64,000 nt of DNA, from positions 186,001 through 250,000 of the forward strand of contig CANJKZ010000777.1 of the NCBI GenBank assembly GCA_947471745.1, read 5' to 3'. The stretch's first letter is position 1. Each line of letters begins with the position of its first letter. This DNA is from Closterium sp. Naga37s-1 (Eukaryota; Streptophyta; Zygnematophyceae; Desmidiales; Closteriaceae). Shown piece after piece: positions 19,702 through 31,900 of this stretch. The translations under genes were made by a program, and so were the position numbers. The notes beneath the pieces were generated by a model. It was given only the letters and a program-made list of their open reading frames with translations, made no database searches and was not told the DNA's origin.

Positions 19702-22700
19702 GAAGTGGTGGTGTTGGCAGCATTGCTGCTGCTGCTGCTTCTCCTGTGGGATTGCTGTGTGCGCCTCCCCCGGCTGTGGCGTTGCCGGGACCCCCAGATT
19801 CCCAGCAGCTTCCTCCGAGCACTCACCACCTTCACCTTCACTGTCCTCCCACTCTCCCTTCCTCCACCACCTCCTCTCACACTCGTCCCACCCTTCCCAC
19901 TCACCTTCCCTCCCGTCTGACCCACCTCAACCCTCTCCCGTCCACCACCACCACCTCCTCTCACACCCCTCCCGGCCCTCTCACCAGCCTTCGCTTCCTG
20001 TGCCTTCGCCTCCTGCGCCCTCGCGCCTGTCCCTGGCGGCGGCCAGTCGTCACTGGGGTCTCTCAACCTCACCGGCTCCACCACCGGCCCATCAGAAGCG
20101 TCTAGAGCTTCTAGAGATTCTCGAGATTCTGGAGCGTCGAGAGCGTCTAGTGAGTACCCTAGTCCGTTGTCCCCTGTTGCAGACTGGTCCGTGGACGCAT
20201 GGTACTGCGCCCATGCGGCCCCATTGCTGCTGCTGCCCTTGTTGTTGCTGCCGTTACTCCTGCCCTTGTTCCTGCCGTTTCTGCTGCCCCCTTTGCTGTT
20301 GTCTTGCTGCGTGCTCGTCTCCCCTGCTGCCGCACTAGCAGCAGCAGCGGCAGCCATGACCGCCTTGCGTTTCCGCACTGCTGCAGCATGCAACCGGGCG
20401 ACCTCCTTCACATCCTCCACACTCATCCCTCCACCCACCCCTCCTGCTCCCACGTCCACCCCTCCAGCCCCTACCTCCTCCCCTTCTGCTCCCCCACCTG
20501 CTCGCTCTGCTCCCCTCCCCTTCCGCCTGCCCTTCCAGAACGCTTGCCTCTCCCTACCCCTCCCTTCCGTTCCTCCTCTCTCTCCTCTTCCCCCCACCCC
20601 TGCTTCCACCCTCTCCCTACTCACCCCTTTCCCATGAACCGCCTCTCTCTCGAGGGCCGCTGCCAGCTCATGCCAGCTCAGCTCCAGCCAGGACTCGTAC
20701 AGCGCGTCTGCCAGCCTGTCACTGTACAGGTGGCACACGTTGTTGACAATGGATATCTGTGAGAGGTCGCGGGTTCGATCCCTGGCGAACCAGATCCCCG
20801 TGTGTGGCTGGTGGTGCTTTGACTTGCCTGGTGTGATATAGAGGAGTGGCGGGAGTGGTGCGAGTGGTGGGGAGGAGAAGAGGTTGCATCAAAACGAGTT
20901 CTGAGTCGACTCAGAAGTCATTTCGAGAGAGGGGAAGGTATCCTTACCTCGCATGTTGAGGTGGCACATAGGGAGTGTGGTACCCAGTACGGCACCTTGC
21001 ATGAAGAGGCGGTGGCACGTGGGGAACGGAAGGGAGGAGGCCTTACCTTGCATGAAGAGGTGGTAACACGTGGAGAGGGGGGAGGCCTTACCTTGCATGA
21101 AGAGGTAGCAGGCGTCCTGGATGAGCAGCACACAGGCGAAGTCCGTGGGTTGCTGCAGCAGATACACGCCTGGCTGCGACGAGTATGGCTGCACGTGCCA
21201 CCTGCTCAGCTGCATGGCTCACGAGGGGTGAGAGGCGGGGAGGCAGAGGGGTGAGAGGCGGGGAGCCAGAGGGGTGAGAGGCAGGGAGGTATAGGGGGGA
21301 AAGGCAGGGCATTGCTGGTAGAGCGGTGGAGAGCAGAGGGGATTGAAGACAGTGAGAGGGACAGCGTGGTGTGGCAGTAAGAGGTGCGGTACTGCAGGTT
21401 GCTAGGACGGCCGTGAGGAAAGTGCAAGTGTGTAGAGCGAGTGCTCATGGGAATGTGTAGAGTGAGGGCGAGGGCCATACGAGGGAGTTGAGAAGGGAGT
21501 CATCAGAGGCGTTCCATTTCGGGCGAGGGGGAGGGGGGTCATGCAGACAGGATGTCACGATGCGAGTGAGCAGAGCGTGTGGGCATGGTGAGAGTGAGGA
21601 CCATATGAGGGAGTTGAGGAGGAGTCATCAGAGGCGTTCCATTTGGGGCAAGGGGGGGAATGCAGACGGGATGTCACGATGCGAGTGAGCAGGGCGAGTG
21701 GGCATGGTGAGAGTGAGGGCCATACGAGGGAGTTGAGAAGGGAGTCATCAGAGGCGTTCCATTTCGGGCGAGGGGGAGAATACTTTTGAGGCGTCTCAAA
21801 AGTGGAGGGTGAGTGTGCAGGGTGAATGTACAGGAAGAGAGTGAGGGCCATACGAGGGAGTTGAGGAAGGAATCGTCAGAGGCATTCCATTTGGGGCGAG
21901 GGGGGGAGCCTGGGAGGGTGTGCAGCCCTCGCCTGTACCACTCCTCGCGCCCATGCCCGCCTGATCCGGCCCTGTCGCGCAGTGGGGAGTAGAAGGGGTG
22001 GGGGGAGGGGGGAAAGGGGGCCGTACAAGGGGGTTCTGGACCGTGAGCGGAAGCGTGAAGAGATGGGAAACTCGAGCAGGGCATGGCGAAGTTGCCAAAT
22101 GCCTTATGAGAGTTCGAGACGCTTTTTTGAAGGTTCTGGAAGCTTCAACAGGCCAAGGGACGCATTGAGGGAGTGTGTGGGTGAGATAGTGCGGCTGTGA
22201 CAGTGAGTGAGATAGTGCGGCTGTGACAGTGAGTGGGAGCAGTGGCCGTCCGTACCCAGGGCGGACGTGAGCATTCGCGGTCACATCCGCAAACCCTCCC
22301 TCCTCCGCCTCCTCGTTCTCCGCCTGGCGCTCGCTCCGCGCCCCCGTGCCATGAACCCCGCGCGCCTGCTTTCTCCGCGCAGCCCCGTCCATGCGCGAGG
22401 AGAGCAGGATGAAATTCACCACAAAGAGAACCACCGCCAGTGCAGCCAGTACCCTGTTTACACTCGCGCCCTTTCCCCCTCCTCCCGCTCCCCCTCCCGC
22501 TCCCCCTCCCCCTCCCCCTCCCCCTCCGCCTCCCATTCCGCTTCCCCATCGGCGGCGGTGTCGGCTCTTCCCCGTCTGAGTCCACGGCCGCGTGGCCGCA
22601 GCAGCCCAGGCGACCTTCCTCTGGATCACAAACGCGGCGACTCGTCGCCGCTGCACCCACCACCACCGGCTGCGGCTCGCGAGGCTCTGCAGCAACAGCT

Positions 22701-23883
22701 GCGCGCGCTGCAGGAACCCATCGGCGCGCTGCAGGAACCCATACGTGCGATCAGGGAATCTGTGAGTGATCCGGTCACTTGGTACGTCCGTACGAGTGTC
22801 CTCCGTACGAGAGCCATCCGTGCGATAATCCTCCTTGCGAGAGTCACCGGTGCAATCGTCCTCAGTTCGGTAACCCTCCTTACGGTAACTCTCCGTTTGT
22901 TGATCATCTGTTGGATAACCCTCGGTATAGTAATGTCCCCTTATACAAGCCTCGGTGCGTCCCGTCAACACTTGTGCGCCATTACGACTCGGCTGAAACA
23001 AAGAGTCTTGATCAGGCGACGATTCTCTATCAGGAGATCTACAAATAGCCGATTCTCGACCAAACGACAACTCTCCGTCATTTGATACTCTATCATGCGA
23101 TTCTCGTTCAGACAATCCTTGGTCAGGCGATCTCGGATCTGAAAAGGCCTGATCAGGCGATTGGCGGTCGGGCAAATCTTTATGGGCAGCGGCTGCGGTG
23201 TGCGGAGAAGCGTACGAGCAGGTCTGGGGTCTGGCTGGTAGATCATGGAGCCTGGGTGGAGACCCACCAGCTCTGGCTGGTAAATCGTGGAGCCTGGTTG
23301 AGGTTTCACCGAGTCTGGCTGGGAATTCATGGAATCTGGTTGGAGACCCACCGGGCCTGGCTGGAGACCCACCGGGCCTGGCTGGAGACCCACCGGGCCT
23401 GGCTGGAGACCCACCGGGCCTGGCTGGAGACCCACCGGGCCTGGCTGGAGATCCACCGGGCCTGGCTGGAGACCCACCGGGCCTGGCTGGAGATCCATTA
23501 CAATGTCGGGGTTTTCGATCGAATGGCGAGGCCTGAGCGGATGACAGGAAGTCTTGATTCTGACTCGGAGGAGAGCCACAACGATCCATGTCAGCGTTGT
23601 CAGTGGAACCGACAGGAGCGTCCTGTCGTCTTGCCGACCCGACACAATCGGGAGATCTGTTGGTAGGAACAACTGGAGCCTGGCGAGGAGATCCGTCCGA
23701 GAGGGAACGACGCAGATCTGGGGGATTATCGAGTCGACTCGTGTCGGAACGGTGCGAATCTGGCTCTGCTTCGGTGTCTATGGAACGACTTCGCTGACGC
23801 AGAGACTCTTGGAGTGCATTATGGTGTTCTGAGGAGTCTTCAATCTGATTGATCGGACGGCTATCATCAGCTGCATTATCCAT
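16824..23883 (-). CDS. Type II membrane protein with GT61-like C-terminus
   Basis: Probable Golgi glycosyltransferase of the GT61 (DUF563) type. The ATG is at 23883. Exon 1 (to about 22262) codes for a long disordered N-terminus with 7-residue GGSPARP repeats, a Gly-rich run, and a membrane anchor (VLAALAVVLFVVNFILLSS). Later exons with matching phases are 19074-20756, 17468-18790 and 16824-17219. Short exons near 21.1 and 21.8 kb are likely, but their frames did not resolve. The C-terminus has the GT61 order: a VTLVERDNVEGLKNQQEVV block, LYDQVTIMK, then VAVHDLILSTSLFFLPRG and LLELFPYK. The usual HG(A/S)GLT signature reads HDLIL, so catalysis is uncertain. Exons 19074-20756 and 17468-18790 carry poly-Ser and poly-Ala inserts, making this far longer than typical GT61 proteins. 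Acceptor specificity cannot be told. Confidence 0.55.
18170..18220. repeat. GCA/GCG trinucleotide run (poly-Ala)
   Basis: A coding trinucleotide repeat inside the GT61-like exon 17468-18790 gives about 13 alanines in a row on the minus strand. Confidence 0.85.
19668..19700. repeat. (CTG)n trinucleotide run (poly-Ser)
   Basis: About ten GCT/CTG units lie inside the GT61-like exon 19074-20756. On the minus strand they are read as serine codons within a longer Ser-rich stretch. Confidence 0.85.
20899..20916. repeat. Perfect 18-bp palindrome
   Basis: TTCTGAGTCGACTCAGAA, containing the GAGTCGACTC core, lies in a GT61-gene intron next to repeated exon ends (20942-21110). Confidence 0.95.
20940..21110 (-). 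repeat. Repeated exon end of the GT61-like gene
   Basis: Three further copies of the 3' end of an exon and its donor (minus strand ...CTTCATGCAAG|GTAAGG) lie downstream of the fullest copy at about 21090-21215, spaced 50-70 bp. The fullest copy reads a stretch with SSQPGVYLLQQPTDF. Confidence 0.75.
21475..21905 (-). repeat. Four ~122-bp copies with a palindrome in the last spacer
   Basis: A unit containing CCATACGAGGGAGTTGAG and a Trp-Asn-Ala-Ser-Asp-coding stretch (minus strand) starts near 21475, 21600, 21720 and 21848. The 22-bp palindrome 21782-21803 lies only between the third and fourth copies. The upstream-most copy (minus sense, near 21905) is probably part of a real exon. Confidence 0.8.
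21782..21803. repeat. 22-bp palindrome, GAG-GCGT-CTC core
   Basis: Nine-nt perfect arms (ACTTTTGAG and CTCAAAAGT) flank GCGT. It sits between two direct repeats of about 60 bp. Confidence 0.95.
23326..23500. repeat. 21-bp coding minisatellite (GGSPARP)
   Basis: Eight near-identical 21-bp units in exon 1 of the GT61-like gene give GGSPARP repeats on the minus strand. Flanking relatives (SPTRFHE, TSTRLHD) show older, diverged units. Confidence 0.9.
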
Positions 23884-24818
23884 TGACACAAAACCTTGCG
23901 AACACTTGAACGTTTCTCTAAAAAATCGCTTCGGGGAAAAGGAATTCCGCGATCACCCACTGGGCTTTGATATGATGCCGTTACGGTCTGAGTCTTAATC
24001 ACTAATAATTCTGAATGGTGCAGCAGCATAACGACGGAGCATCTCAGCACGCACGTACATAAAGATTCGAGCCAGGAAACCCAATTCCTGCATGTTCACT
24101 CCGGTGTCTTCGTCTGCAAGCTAAGAAGACCGCAAGAACGCGCAACTCAATGAAAACACATTCAGCGCAAAGTAAGTCTGCAAGCAACGGCAAAATGCAG
24201 CCTATTCACGATCTTGCTTCGGAGAGTCATAAGGAACGACTCACTTCATAAGGAGCACTAATACAGGGTTGCGGGAGATGTGCTGTCTGTGGGGGAGGCA
24301 TTCTGGTAGCCCACGCTTCGGCTAGGCTTCATCTCGAGCCAACGTTCAATCACATCGCAAGCACACGTATAATTTTTGAAGGTACGTGGACAGGAGGACG
24401 ATGAGATGGCCGACAGCCTGTATGCCCACTGGTGCTTTCTGGTTCGCTGGTCGGTGTGTTTCAAAAGCTTTTGAATGCGGCTCAGTATGGTGCTTTACGT
24501 TATAAGGCGTTAATGTGCGAGTGGGTACGGTATTGCTGGAAATGGGAGAAGTTTACAGGCTTTCCTGGCCGTTGTTGGTTGTTGGCAACAAGTTGGAGAG
24601 TGGCAAATTCAAGGTTTGACTGGCTGCATTGTGCTGTACGGTGCTGCTGGGGGAGGCCGTCCTGACTTCGCTCGCTGAGACGCTGTCGATATCGAGTTAC
24701 AATTTCGCCCTTCTCGTCTGGTCAGCGTTGTCAGAACCAACGCGACAACCCATTGGCTGCGATGGGCACGGCGGTAAAAGCTTCAGGACAAGACCCCCAA
24801 ATTTAGGGGGACGGAAAG
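23884..24818. other. Intergenic, no gene seen
   Basis: Upstream region of the GT61-like gene. It holds one perfect 16-bp palindrome (TTCAAAAGCTTTTGAA, 24460-24475). Nothing else is recognised. Confidence 0.55.
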
Positions 24819-24821
24819 TAA

Positions 24822-25430
24822 GGGCGTATCCAGGTTCGGGTCATCAGCACTGTTCCGGGCATCCGCAATTTGCGGATGCCCCGAACTACATAAAACACCA
24901 CTTTGGGCCATCGATCATCGTGCGACCCTAAAAAAGGCGCGTTTGTTGTCCCGCCAAAAAACCAGAGCCAAAAGTTGCTCCAACCAATAGGTGTGCCCGC
25001 CTTCATGCCATGCGATCCCTTTCACCCGGTTGCGCGACACTCACCCCACCAACCCATCCGTCAAAATTCCCGGCGGTAATGGAACATTTGGATCTGCGCG
25101 CCTCCGAAACCCATCCCAACCACACAGTCTCACCCAAGGGTTTCACAAGACGGCAGAAACAGAATTGTGCTACACGCAGGGATGGTGTTGGTGAAATTGC
25201 CGGGCGTGAATTCTGTAGGACGTCCGTCAAAAGAGGGGGACCCAACATGGGGTCGCACTTGTTTCTGATTGGTGGCGGTCACATTGGGAGTGACGGTCGC
25301 ATGCAGGTTGCAGGATGACCCGAAGTTCGAGCCGCGCGCGGTTCCGGTGTTGAGTTCGGGGCATGCGTGATTTGCGGATGCCCCAAACAGTTGAATGAAC
25401 AGTGCTGATGACCCGAAGTTGGATACGCCC
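24822..25430. mobile_element. Harbinger-like MITE, 609 bp
   Basis: A non-autonomous DNA transposon. Terminal inverted repeats of 34 bp (24822-24855 and 25397-25430) begin GGGCGTATCC and differ at two positions. Direct TAA copies flank it (24819-24821 and 25431-25433), as expected for PIF/Harbinger target duplications. A subterminal hairpin with 12-nt arms (24857-24881) is mirrored, less perfectly, near the right end (25361-25384). No transposase is coded inside. Confidence 0.85.
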
Positions 25431-25433
25431 TAA

Positions 25434-25985
25434 GTCATCAAGAAACACGAGAAACCGACAGCAGGTCCACCACCAAGCCACCAGTTTCAGGTTCCAGGTC
25501 GTGCGATATGGGAAGGTCGTTGTTACACCGCAATCTGAATCACAATGCTATACATGGAAATACACAAATCACAGTTTTCCCTTTTTGAAAAAGCCACCAG
25601 AATGCTGCGACAAGGGGACTCCCATGTCCCTCAGAAACTCATTTTCTGAATCCACTGCCATCTGCACACGCGCAACTTTATAAGGAAATGTCAGAAATTG
25701 ACAACAATGCTGAGATGATTTACAAATGGTGGATCCAAAAAGTTTCATTGCACCTTCAAGATTAGTTGAGCTCCTCTTTTGTCCAGCACGCCATTATACT
25801 CTCCACACGCTAGAAACTGCATGTTTCCGGATGATGTTGGGAAACGTTGTTTGGGTGGATGGCAAGAATTGAAAACGGTTACATCACTAATAATGTGCAC
25901 AAACAGCAAACACAAAAATGATACTGCATGTGAGTTCTACAAGAATACACTCGATTAAAAAAAAAAAAAAGACCGTTTGACTCAC
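25434..25985. other. 3' region of the helicase gene, last exon not placed
   Basis: The helicase exon ending at 25986 has a good donor, so at least one more exon should lie here on the minus strand. A short candidate near 25563-25668 (reads MAVDSENEFLRDMG) does not resemble known HRQ1 C-termini, so I do not call it. Confidence 0.4.
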
Positions 25986-28900
25986 ATGTACACAGCCAGG
26001 GCAGCCATTGGGCATGTTACATTGGCACTTGGAAACCAGCTCCAGTGCAGCTTGGAGAATTGCGGGGAACTGAGGCTGCAGCTGAAAGAAAAAAGAGATG
26101 ACAAGAGCAGGGAGGAGGCAGGAAGATCAAAGTGATTCGAAACCTGGGCCCGCATGACAACATTCGATAAATGACCGGATGCAAGGCTGAGCTAGCAAGT
26201 CAGCAAGTTCACAAGGCCCTGGAGGTGCGATTGCAGGCGGTTCACATATCCATACTACCACCTGCAATCACACATCCAGGACTGATTTCCCCAGGTCCCA
26301 GGCAGTCATACCTGCCCTGCCAGACCTATCCCGCCCGGGTGCTTGACGTAGAGCAGGAGGCGCTGGGGGAAGAAGCGCGAGTCGTAGGGCGAGCGGTGAA
26401 ATCAGGGGCGGTGGATAGAAGGAGTATCTTCCCCTCTGCCTATCGGACATACCTGCACCGCCAAGCCTATCCCTCCCGGGTGCTTGTCGTAGAGCAGGAG
26501 GCGCTGGGGGAAGAAGCGCGAGTCGTAGGGCGATGCACACTCCACTCCCATGTCCGATGCCATGCAGGATAGGAAGCTGGACAGGTGGACAAGAGATGGG
26601 AGCAGCGATGAGGGATGAGAGAGTGGCAGACGGAGAGAAGGATTCATAGGGCGATGCGCAGCCCACCACCATGTCCGATACCATGCAGGCTAGGAAGCTG
26701 GATGGGTGAATGCCATGCAGGCGGAAGGGCAAGGGTAATCCGGGGGTGAACCTTCATCCGGGGGTGAACCTTCATCCGGGGGTAAACCTTCATCCGTTGT
26801 GAACCTTCATCCAGGGGTGAACCTTAATCCGAGGGTGAACCTTCATCCGGGGGTGAACCTTAATCCGGGGGGGAACCTTCGTCCGACAGCGAACCTTAAT
26901 CAGGGGGGGAACTGATCCAGGGGTGAACCTTCATCCGGGGGTGTTCATCCGGGGGTGAACCTTCATCCGGGGGTGAACCTTGATCCGGGGGTGATCCTTA
27001 ATCGGGGGGTGAACCTTCATCCGGGGGTGAACCTTCATCCGGGGGTGAACCTTCATCCGGGGGTGAACCTTAATCCGGGGGTGAACCTTAATCCGGGGGT
27101 GAACCTTCATCCGGGGGTGAACCTTAATCCGGGGGTGAACCTTCAACCGAGGGTGAACCTTCATCCGGGGGTGAACCTTCATCCGGGGGTGAACCTTCAT
27201 CCAGGGGTGAACCTTAATCCGAGGGTGAACCTTCATCCGGGGGTGAACCTTAATCCGGGGGGGAACCTTCGTCCGACAGTGAACCTTAATCAGGGGGGGG
27301 ACTGATCCAGGGGTGAACCTTCATCCGGGGGTGTTCATCCGGGGGTGAACCTTCATCCGGGGGTGAACCTTGATCCGGGGGTGATCCTTAATCGGGGGGT
27401 GAACCTTCATCCGGGGGTGAACCTTCATCCGGGGGTGAACCTTCAACCGGGGGTGAACCTTCATCCGGGGGTGAACCTTCATCCGGGGGTGAACCTTAAT
27501 CCGGGGGTGAACCTTAATCCGGGGGTGAACCTTCATTCGGGGGTGAACCTTAATCCGGGGGTGAACCTTCAACCGAGGGTGAACCTTCATCCGGGGGTGA
27601 ACCTTCATCCGGGGGTGAACCTTCATCCGGGGGTGAACCTTCATCCAGGGGTGAACCTTAATCCGAGGGTGAACCTTAATCCGGGGGGGAACCTTCGTCC
27701 GACAGTGAACCTTAATCAGGGGGGGAACTGATCCAGGGGTGAACCTTCATCCGGGGGTGTTCATCCGGGGGTGAACCTTCATCCGGGGGTGAACCTTGAT
27801 CCGGGGGTGATCCTTAATCGGGGGGTGAACCTTCATCCGGGGGTGAACCTTCATCCGGGGGTGAACCTTCATCCGGGGGTGAACCTTCATCCGGGGGTGA
27901 ACCTTCATCCGGGGGTGAACCTTAATCCGGGGGTGAACCTTAATCCGGGGGTGAACCTTCATCCGGGGGTGAACCTTGATCCGGGGGTGATCCTTAATCG
28001 GGGGGTGAACCTTCATCCGGGGGTGAACCTTCATCCGGGGGTGAACCTTCAACCGGGGGTGAACCTTCATCCGGGGGTGAACCTTCATCCGGGGGTGAAC
28101 CTTAATCCGGGGGTGAACCTTAATCCGGGGGTGAACCTTCATTCGGGGGTGAACCTTAATCCGGGGGTGAACCTTCAACCGAGGGTGAACCTTCATCCGG
28201 GGGTGAACCTTCATCCGGGGGTGAACCTTCATCCGGGGGTGAACCTTCATCCAGGGGTGAACCTTAATCCGAGGGTGAACCTTAATCCGGGGGGGAACCT
28301 TCGTCCGACAGTGAACCTTAATCAGGGGGGGAACTGATACAGGGGTGAACCTTCATCCGGGGGTGTTCATCCGGGGGTGAACCTTCATCCGGGGGTGAAC
28401 CTTGATCCGGGGGTGATCCTTAATCGGGGGGTGAACCTTCATCCGGGGGTGAACCTTCATCCGGGGGTGAACCTTCATCCGGGGGTGAACCTTCATCCGG
28501 GGGTGAACCTTCATCCGGGGGTGAACCTTAATCCGGGGGTGAACCTTAATCCGGGGGTGAACCTTCATCCGGGGGTGAACCTTAATCCAGGGGTGAACCT
28601 TCAACCGAGGGTGAACCTTCATCCGGGGGTGAACCTTCATCCGGGGGTGAACCTTCATCCAGGGGTGAACCTTAATCCAAGGGTGAACCTTCATCCGGGG
28701 GTGAACCTTAATCCGGGGGGGAACCTTCGTCCGACAGTGAACCTTAATCAGGGGGGGGACTGATCCAGGGGTGAACCTTCATCCGGGGGTGTTCATCCGG
28801 GGGTAAACCTTCATCCGGGGGTGAACCTTGATCCGGGGGTGATCCTTAATCGGGGGGTGAACCTTCATCCGGGGGTGAACCTTCATCCGGGGGTGAACCT

Positions 28901-31900
28901 TCATCCGGGGGTGAACCTTCATCCGGGGGTGAACCTTCATCCGGGGGTGAACCTTAATCCGGGGGTGAACCTTAATCCGGGGGTGAACCTTCATCCGGGG
29001 GTGAACCTTAATCCGGGGGTGAACCTTCAACCGAGGGTGAACCTTCATCCGGGGGTGAACCTTCATCCAGGGGTGAACCTTAATCCGAGGGTGAACCTTC
29101 ATCCGGGGGTGAACCTTAATCCGGGGGGGAACCTTCGTCCGACAGTGAACCTTAATCAGGGGGGGAACTGATCCAGGGGTGAACCTTCATCCGGGGGTGT
29201 TCATCCGGGGGTGAACCTTCATCCGGGGGTGAACCTTGATCCGGGGGTGATCCTTAATCGGGGGGTGAACCTTCATCCGGGGGTGAACCTTCATCCGGGG
29301 GTGAACCTTCATCCGGGGGTGAACCTTCATCCGGGGGTGAACCTTCATCCGGGGGTGAACCTTCATCCTGGGGTGAACCTTCATCCGGGGGTGAACCTTC
29401 ATCCTGGGGTGAACCTTAATCTGGGGGTGAACCTTAATCCGGGGGTGAACCTTAATCCGGGGGTGAACCTTAATCCGGGGGTGAACCTTCAACCGAGGGT
29501 GAACCTTCATCCGGGGGTGAACCTTCAACCGAGGGTGAACCTTCATCCAGGGGTGAACCTTCATCCTGGGGTGAACCTTCATCCTGGGGTGAACCTTCAT
29601 CCTGGGGTGAACCTTACTCCGGGGATGAACCTTATTCCGTGGGTGATCCTTAATCGGGGGGTGAACTGATCCGGGGGTGAACCTTAATCCGGGAGTGAAC
29701 CTTCATCCGGGGGTGAACCTTAATCCGGGGGTGAACCTTAACCCGGGGTGAACCTTCATCCGGAGGTGAACCTTCATCCGGGGGTGAACCTTCATCCGGG
29801 GGTGAACCTTCATCCGGGGTTGAACCTTCATCCGGGGGTGAACCTTCATCCGGGGGTGAACCTTCAACCGAGGGTGAACCTTCATCCGGGGGTGAACCTT
29901 CAACCGAGGGTGAACCTTCATCCAGGGGTGAACCTTCATCCTGGGGTGAACCTTCATCCTGGGGTGAACCTTCATCCTGGGGTGAACCTTACTCCGGGGA
30001 TGAACCTTATTCCGTGGGTGATCCTTAATCGGGGGGTGAACTGATCCGGGGGTGAACCTTAATCCGGGAGTGAACCTTCATCCGGGGGTGAACCTTAATC
30101 CGGGGGTGAACCTTAATCCGGGGTGAACCTTCATCCGGAGGTGAACCTTCATCCGGGGGTGAACCTTCATCCGGGGGTGAACCTTCATCCGGGGGTGAAC
30201 CTTCATCCGGAGGTGAACCTTCATCCGGGGGTGAACCTTCATCCGGGGGTGAACCTTCATCCGGGGATGAACCTTATTCCGGGGGTGATCCTTAATCGGG
30301 GGTGAACCTTAATCCGGGAGTGAACCTTCATCCGGGGGTGAACCTTCATCCGGGGGTGAACCTTAATCCGGGGGTGAACCTTCATCCGGGGGTGAACCTT
30401 CATCTGGGGGTGAACCTTAATCAGGGGGTGAACCTTCATTCGGGGGTGAACCTTCATCCGGGGGTGAACCTAAATCCGGGGGTGAACCTAAATCCGGGGG
30501 TGAACCTTAATCCGGGGGTGAACCTTAATCCGGGGGTGAACCTTCATCCGGGGGTGAACCTTGATCCGGGGGTGATCCTTAATCGGGGGTGAACCTTCAT
30601 CCGGGGGTGAACCTTCATCCGGGGGTGAACCTTAATCCGGGGGTGAACCTTCAACCGAGGGTGAACCTTCATCCGGGGGTGAACCTTCATCCGGGGGTGA
30701 ACCTTCATCCGGGGGTGAACCTTCATCCAGGGGTGAACCTTCATCCTGGGGTGAACCTTCATCCGGGGGTGAACCTTCATCCTGGGGTGAACCTTACTCC
30801 GGGGATGAACCTTATTCCGTGGGTGATCCTTAATCGGGGGGTGAACTGATCCGGGGGTGAACCTTAATCCGGGAGTGAACCTTCATCCGGGGGTGAACCT
30901 TAATCCGGGAGTGAACCTTCATCCGGGGGTGAACCTTAATCCGGGAGTGAACCTTCATCCGGGGGTGAACCTTAATCCGGGGGTGAACCTTAATCCGGGG
31001 TGAACCTTCATCCGGAGGTGAACCTTCATCCGGGGGTGAACCTTCATCCGGGGGTGAACCTTCATCCGGGGATGAACCTTATTCCGGGGGTGATCCTTAA
31101 TCGGGGGGTGAACTGATCCGGGGGTGAACCTTAATCGGGGGTGAACCTTAATCCGGGAGTGAACCTTCATCCGGGGGTGAACCTTCATCCGGGGGTGAAC
31201 CTTAATCTGGGGGTGAACCTTAATCCGAGGGTGAACCTTCATCCGGGGGTGAACCTTAATCCGGGGGTGAACCTTCATCCGGGGGTGAACCTTCATCTGG
31301 GGGTGAACCTTAATCAGGGGGTGAACCTTCATTCGGGGGTGAACCTTCATCCGGGGGTGAACCTTCATCCGGGGGTGAACCTTAATCCGGGGGTGAACCT
31401 TAATCCGGGGGTGAACCTTCATCCGGGGGTGAACCTTCATCCGGGGGTGAACCTTAATCCGGGGGTGAACCTTCATCCGGGGGTGAACCTTCATCTGGGG
31501 GTGAACCTTAATCAGGGGGTGAACCTTCATTCGGGGGTGAACCTTCATCCGGGGGTGAACCTTCATCCGGGGGTGAACCTTGATCCGGGGGTGATCCTTA
31601 ATCGGGGGGTGAACCTTCATCCGGGGGTGAACCTTCATCCGGGGGTGAACCTTCATCCGGGGGTGAACCTTAATCCGGGGGTGAACCTTCATCCGGGGGT
31701 GAACCTTAATCCGGGGGTGAACCTTCAACTGAGGGTGAACCTTCATCCGGGGGTGAACCTTCATCCGGGGGTGAACCTTCATCCGGGGGTGAACCTTCAT
31801 CCTGGGGTGAACCTTCATCCGGGGGTGAACCTTCATCCTGGGGTGAACCTTAATCCGGGGGTGAACCTTCATCCGGGGGTGAACCTTCATCCGGGGGTGA

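Noticed and set aside
17852-20637. Plus-strand frames rich in Leu and Pro opposite the GT61-like exons
   Set aside because: Shadows of Ser-, Gly- and Ala-rich coding sequence on the minus strand; no starts, splice sites or domains of their own.
20762-20800. tRNA-like T arm (GCGGGTTCGATCCC and a following GGCGAACCA)
   Set aside because: No matching D or anticodon arm upstream, and the T stem has mismatches. It overlaps the acceptor of a GT61-gene exon. A chance match or an old SINE remnant at most.
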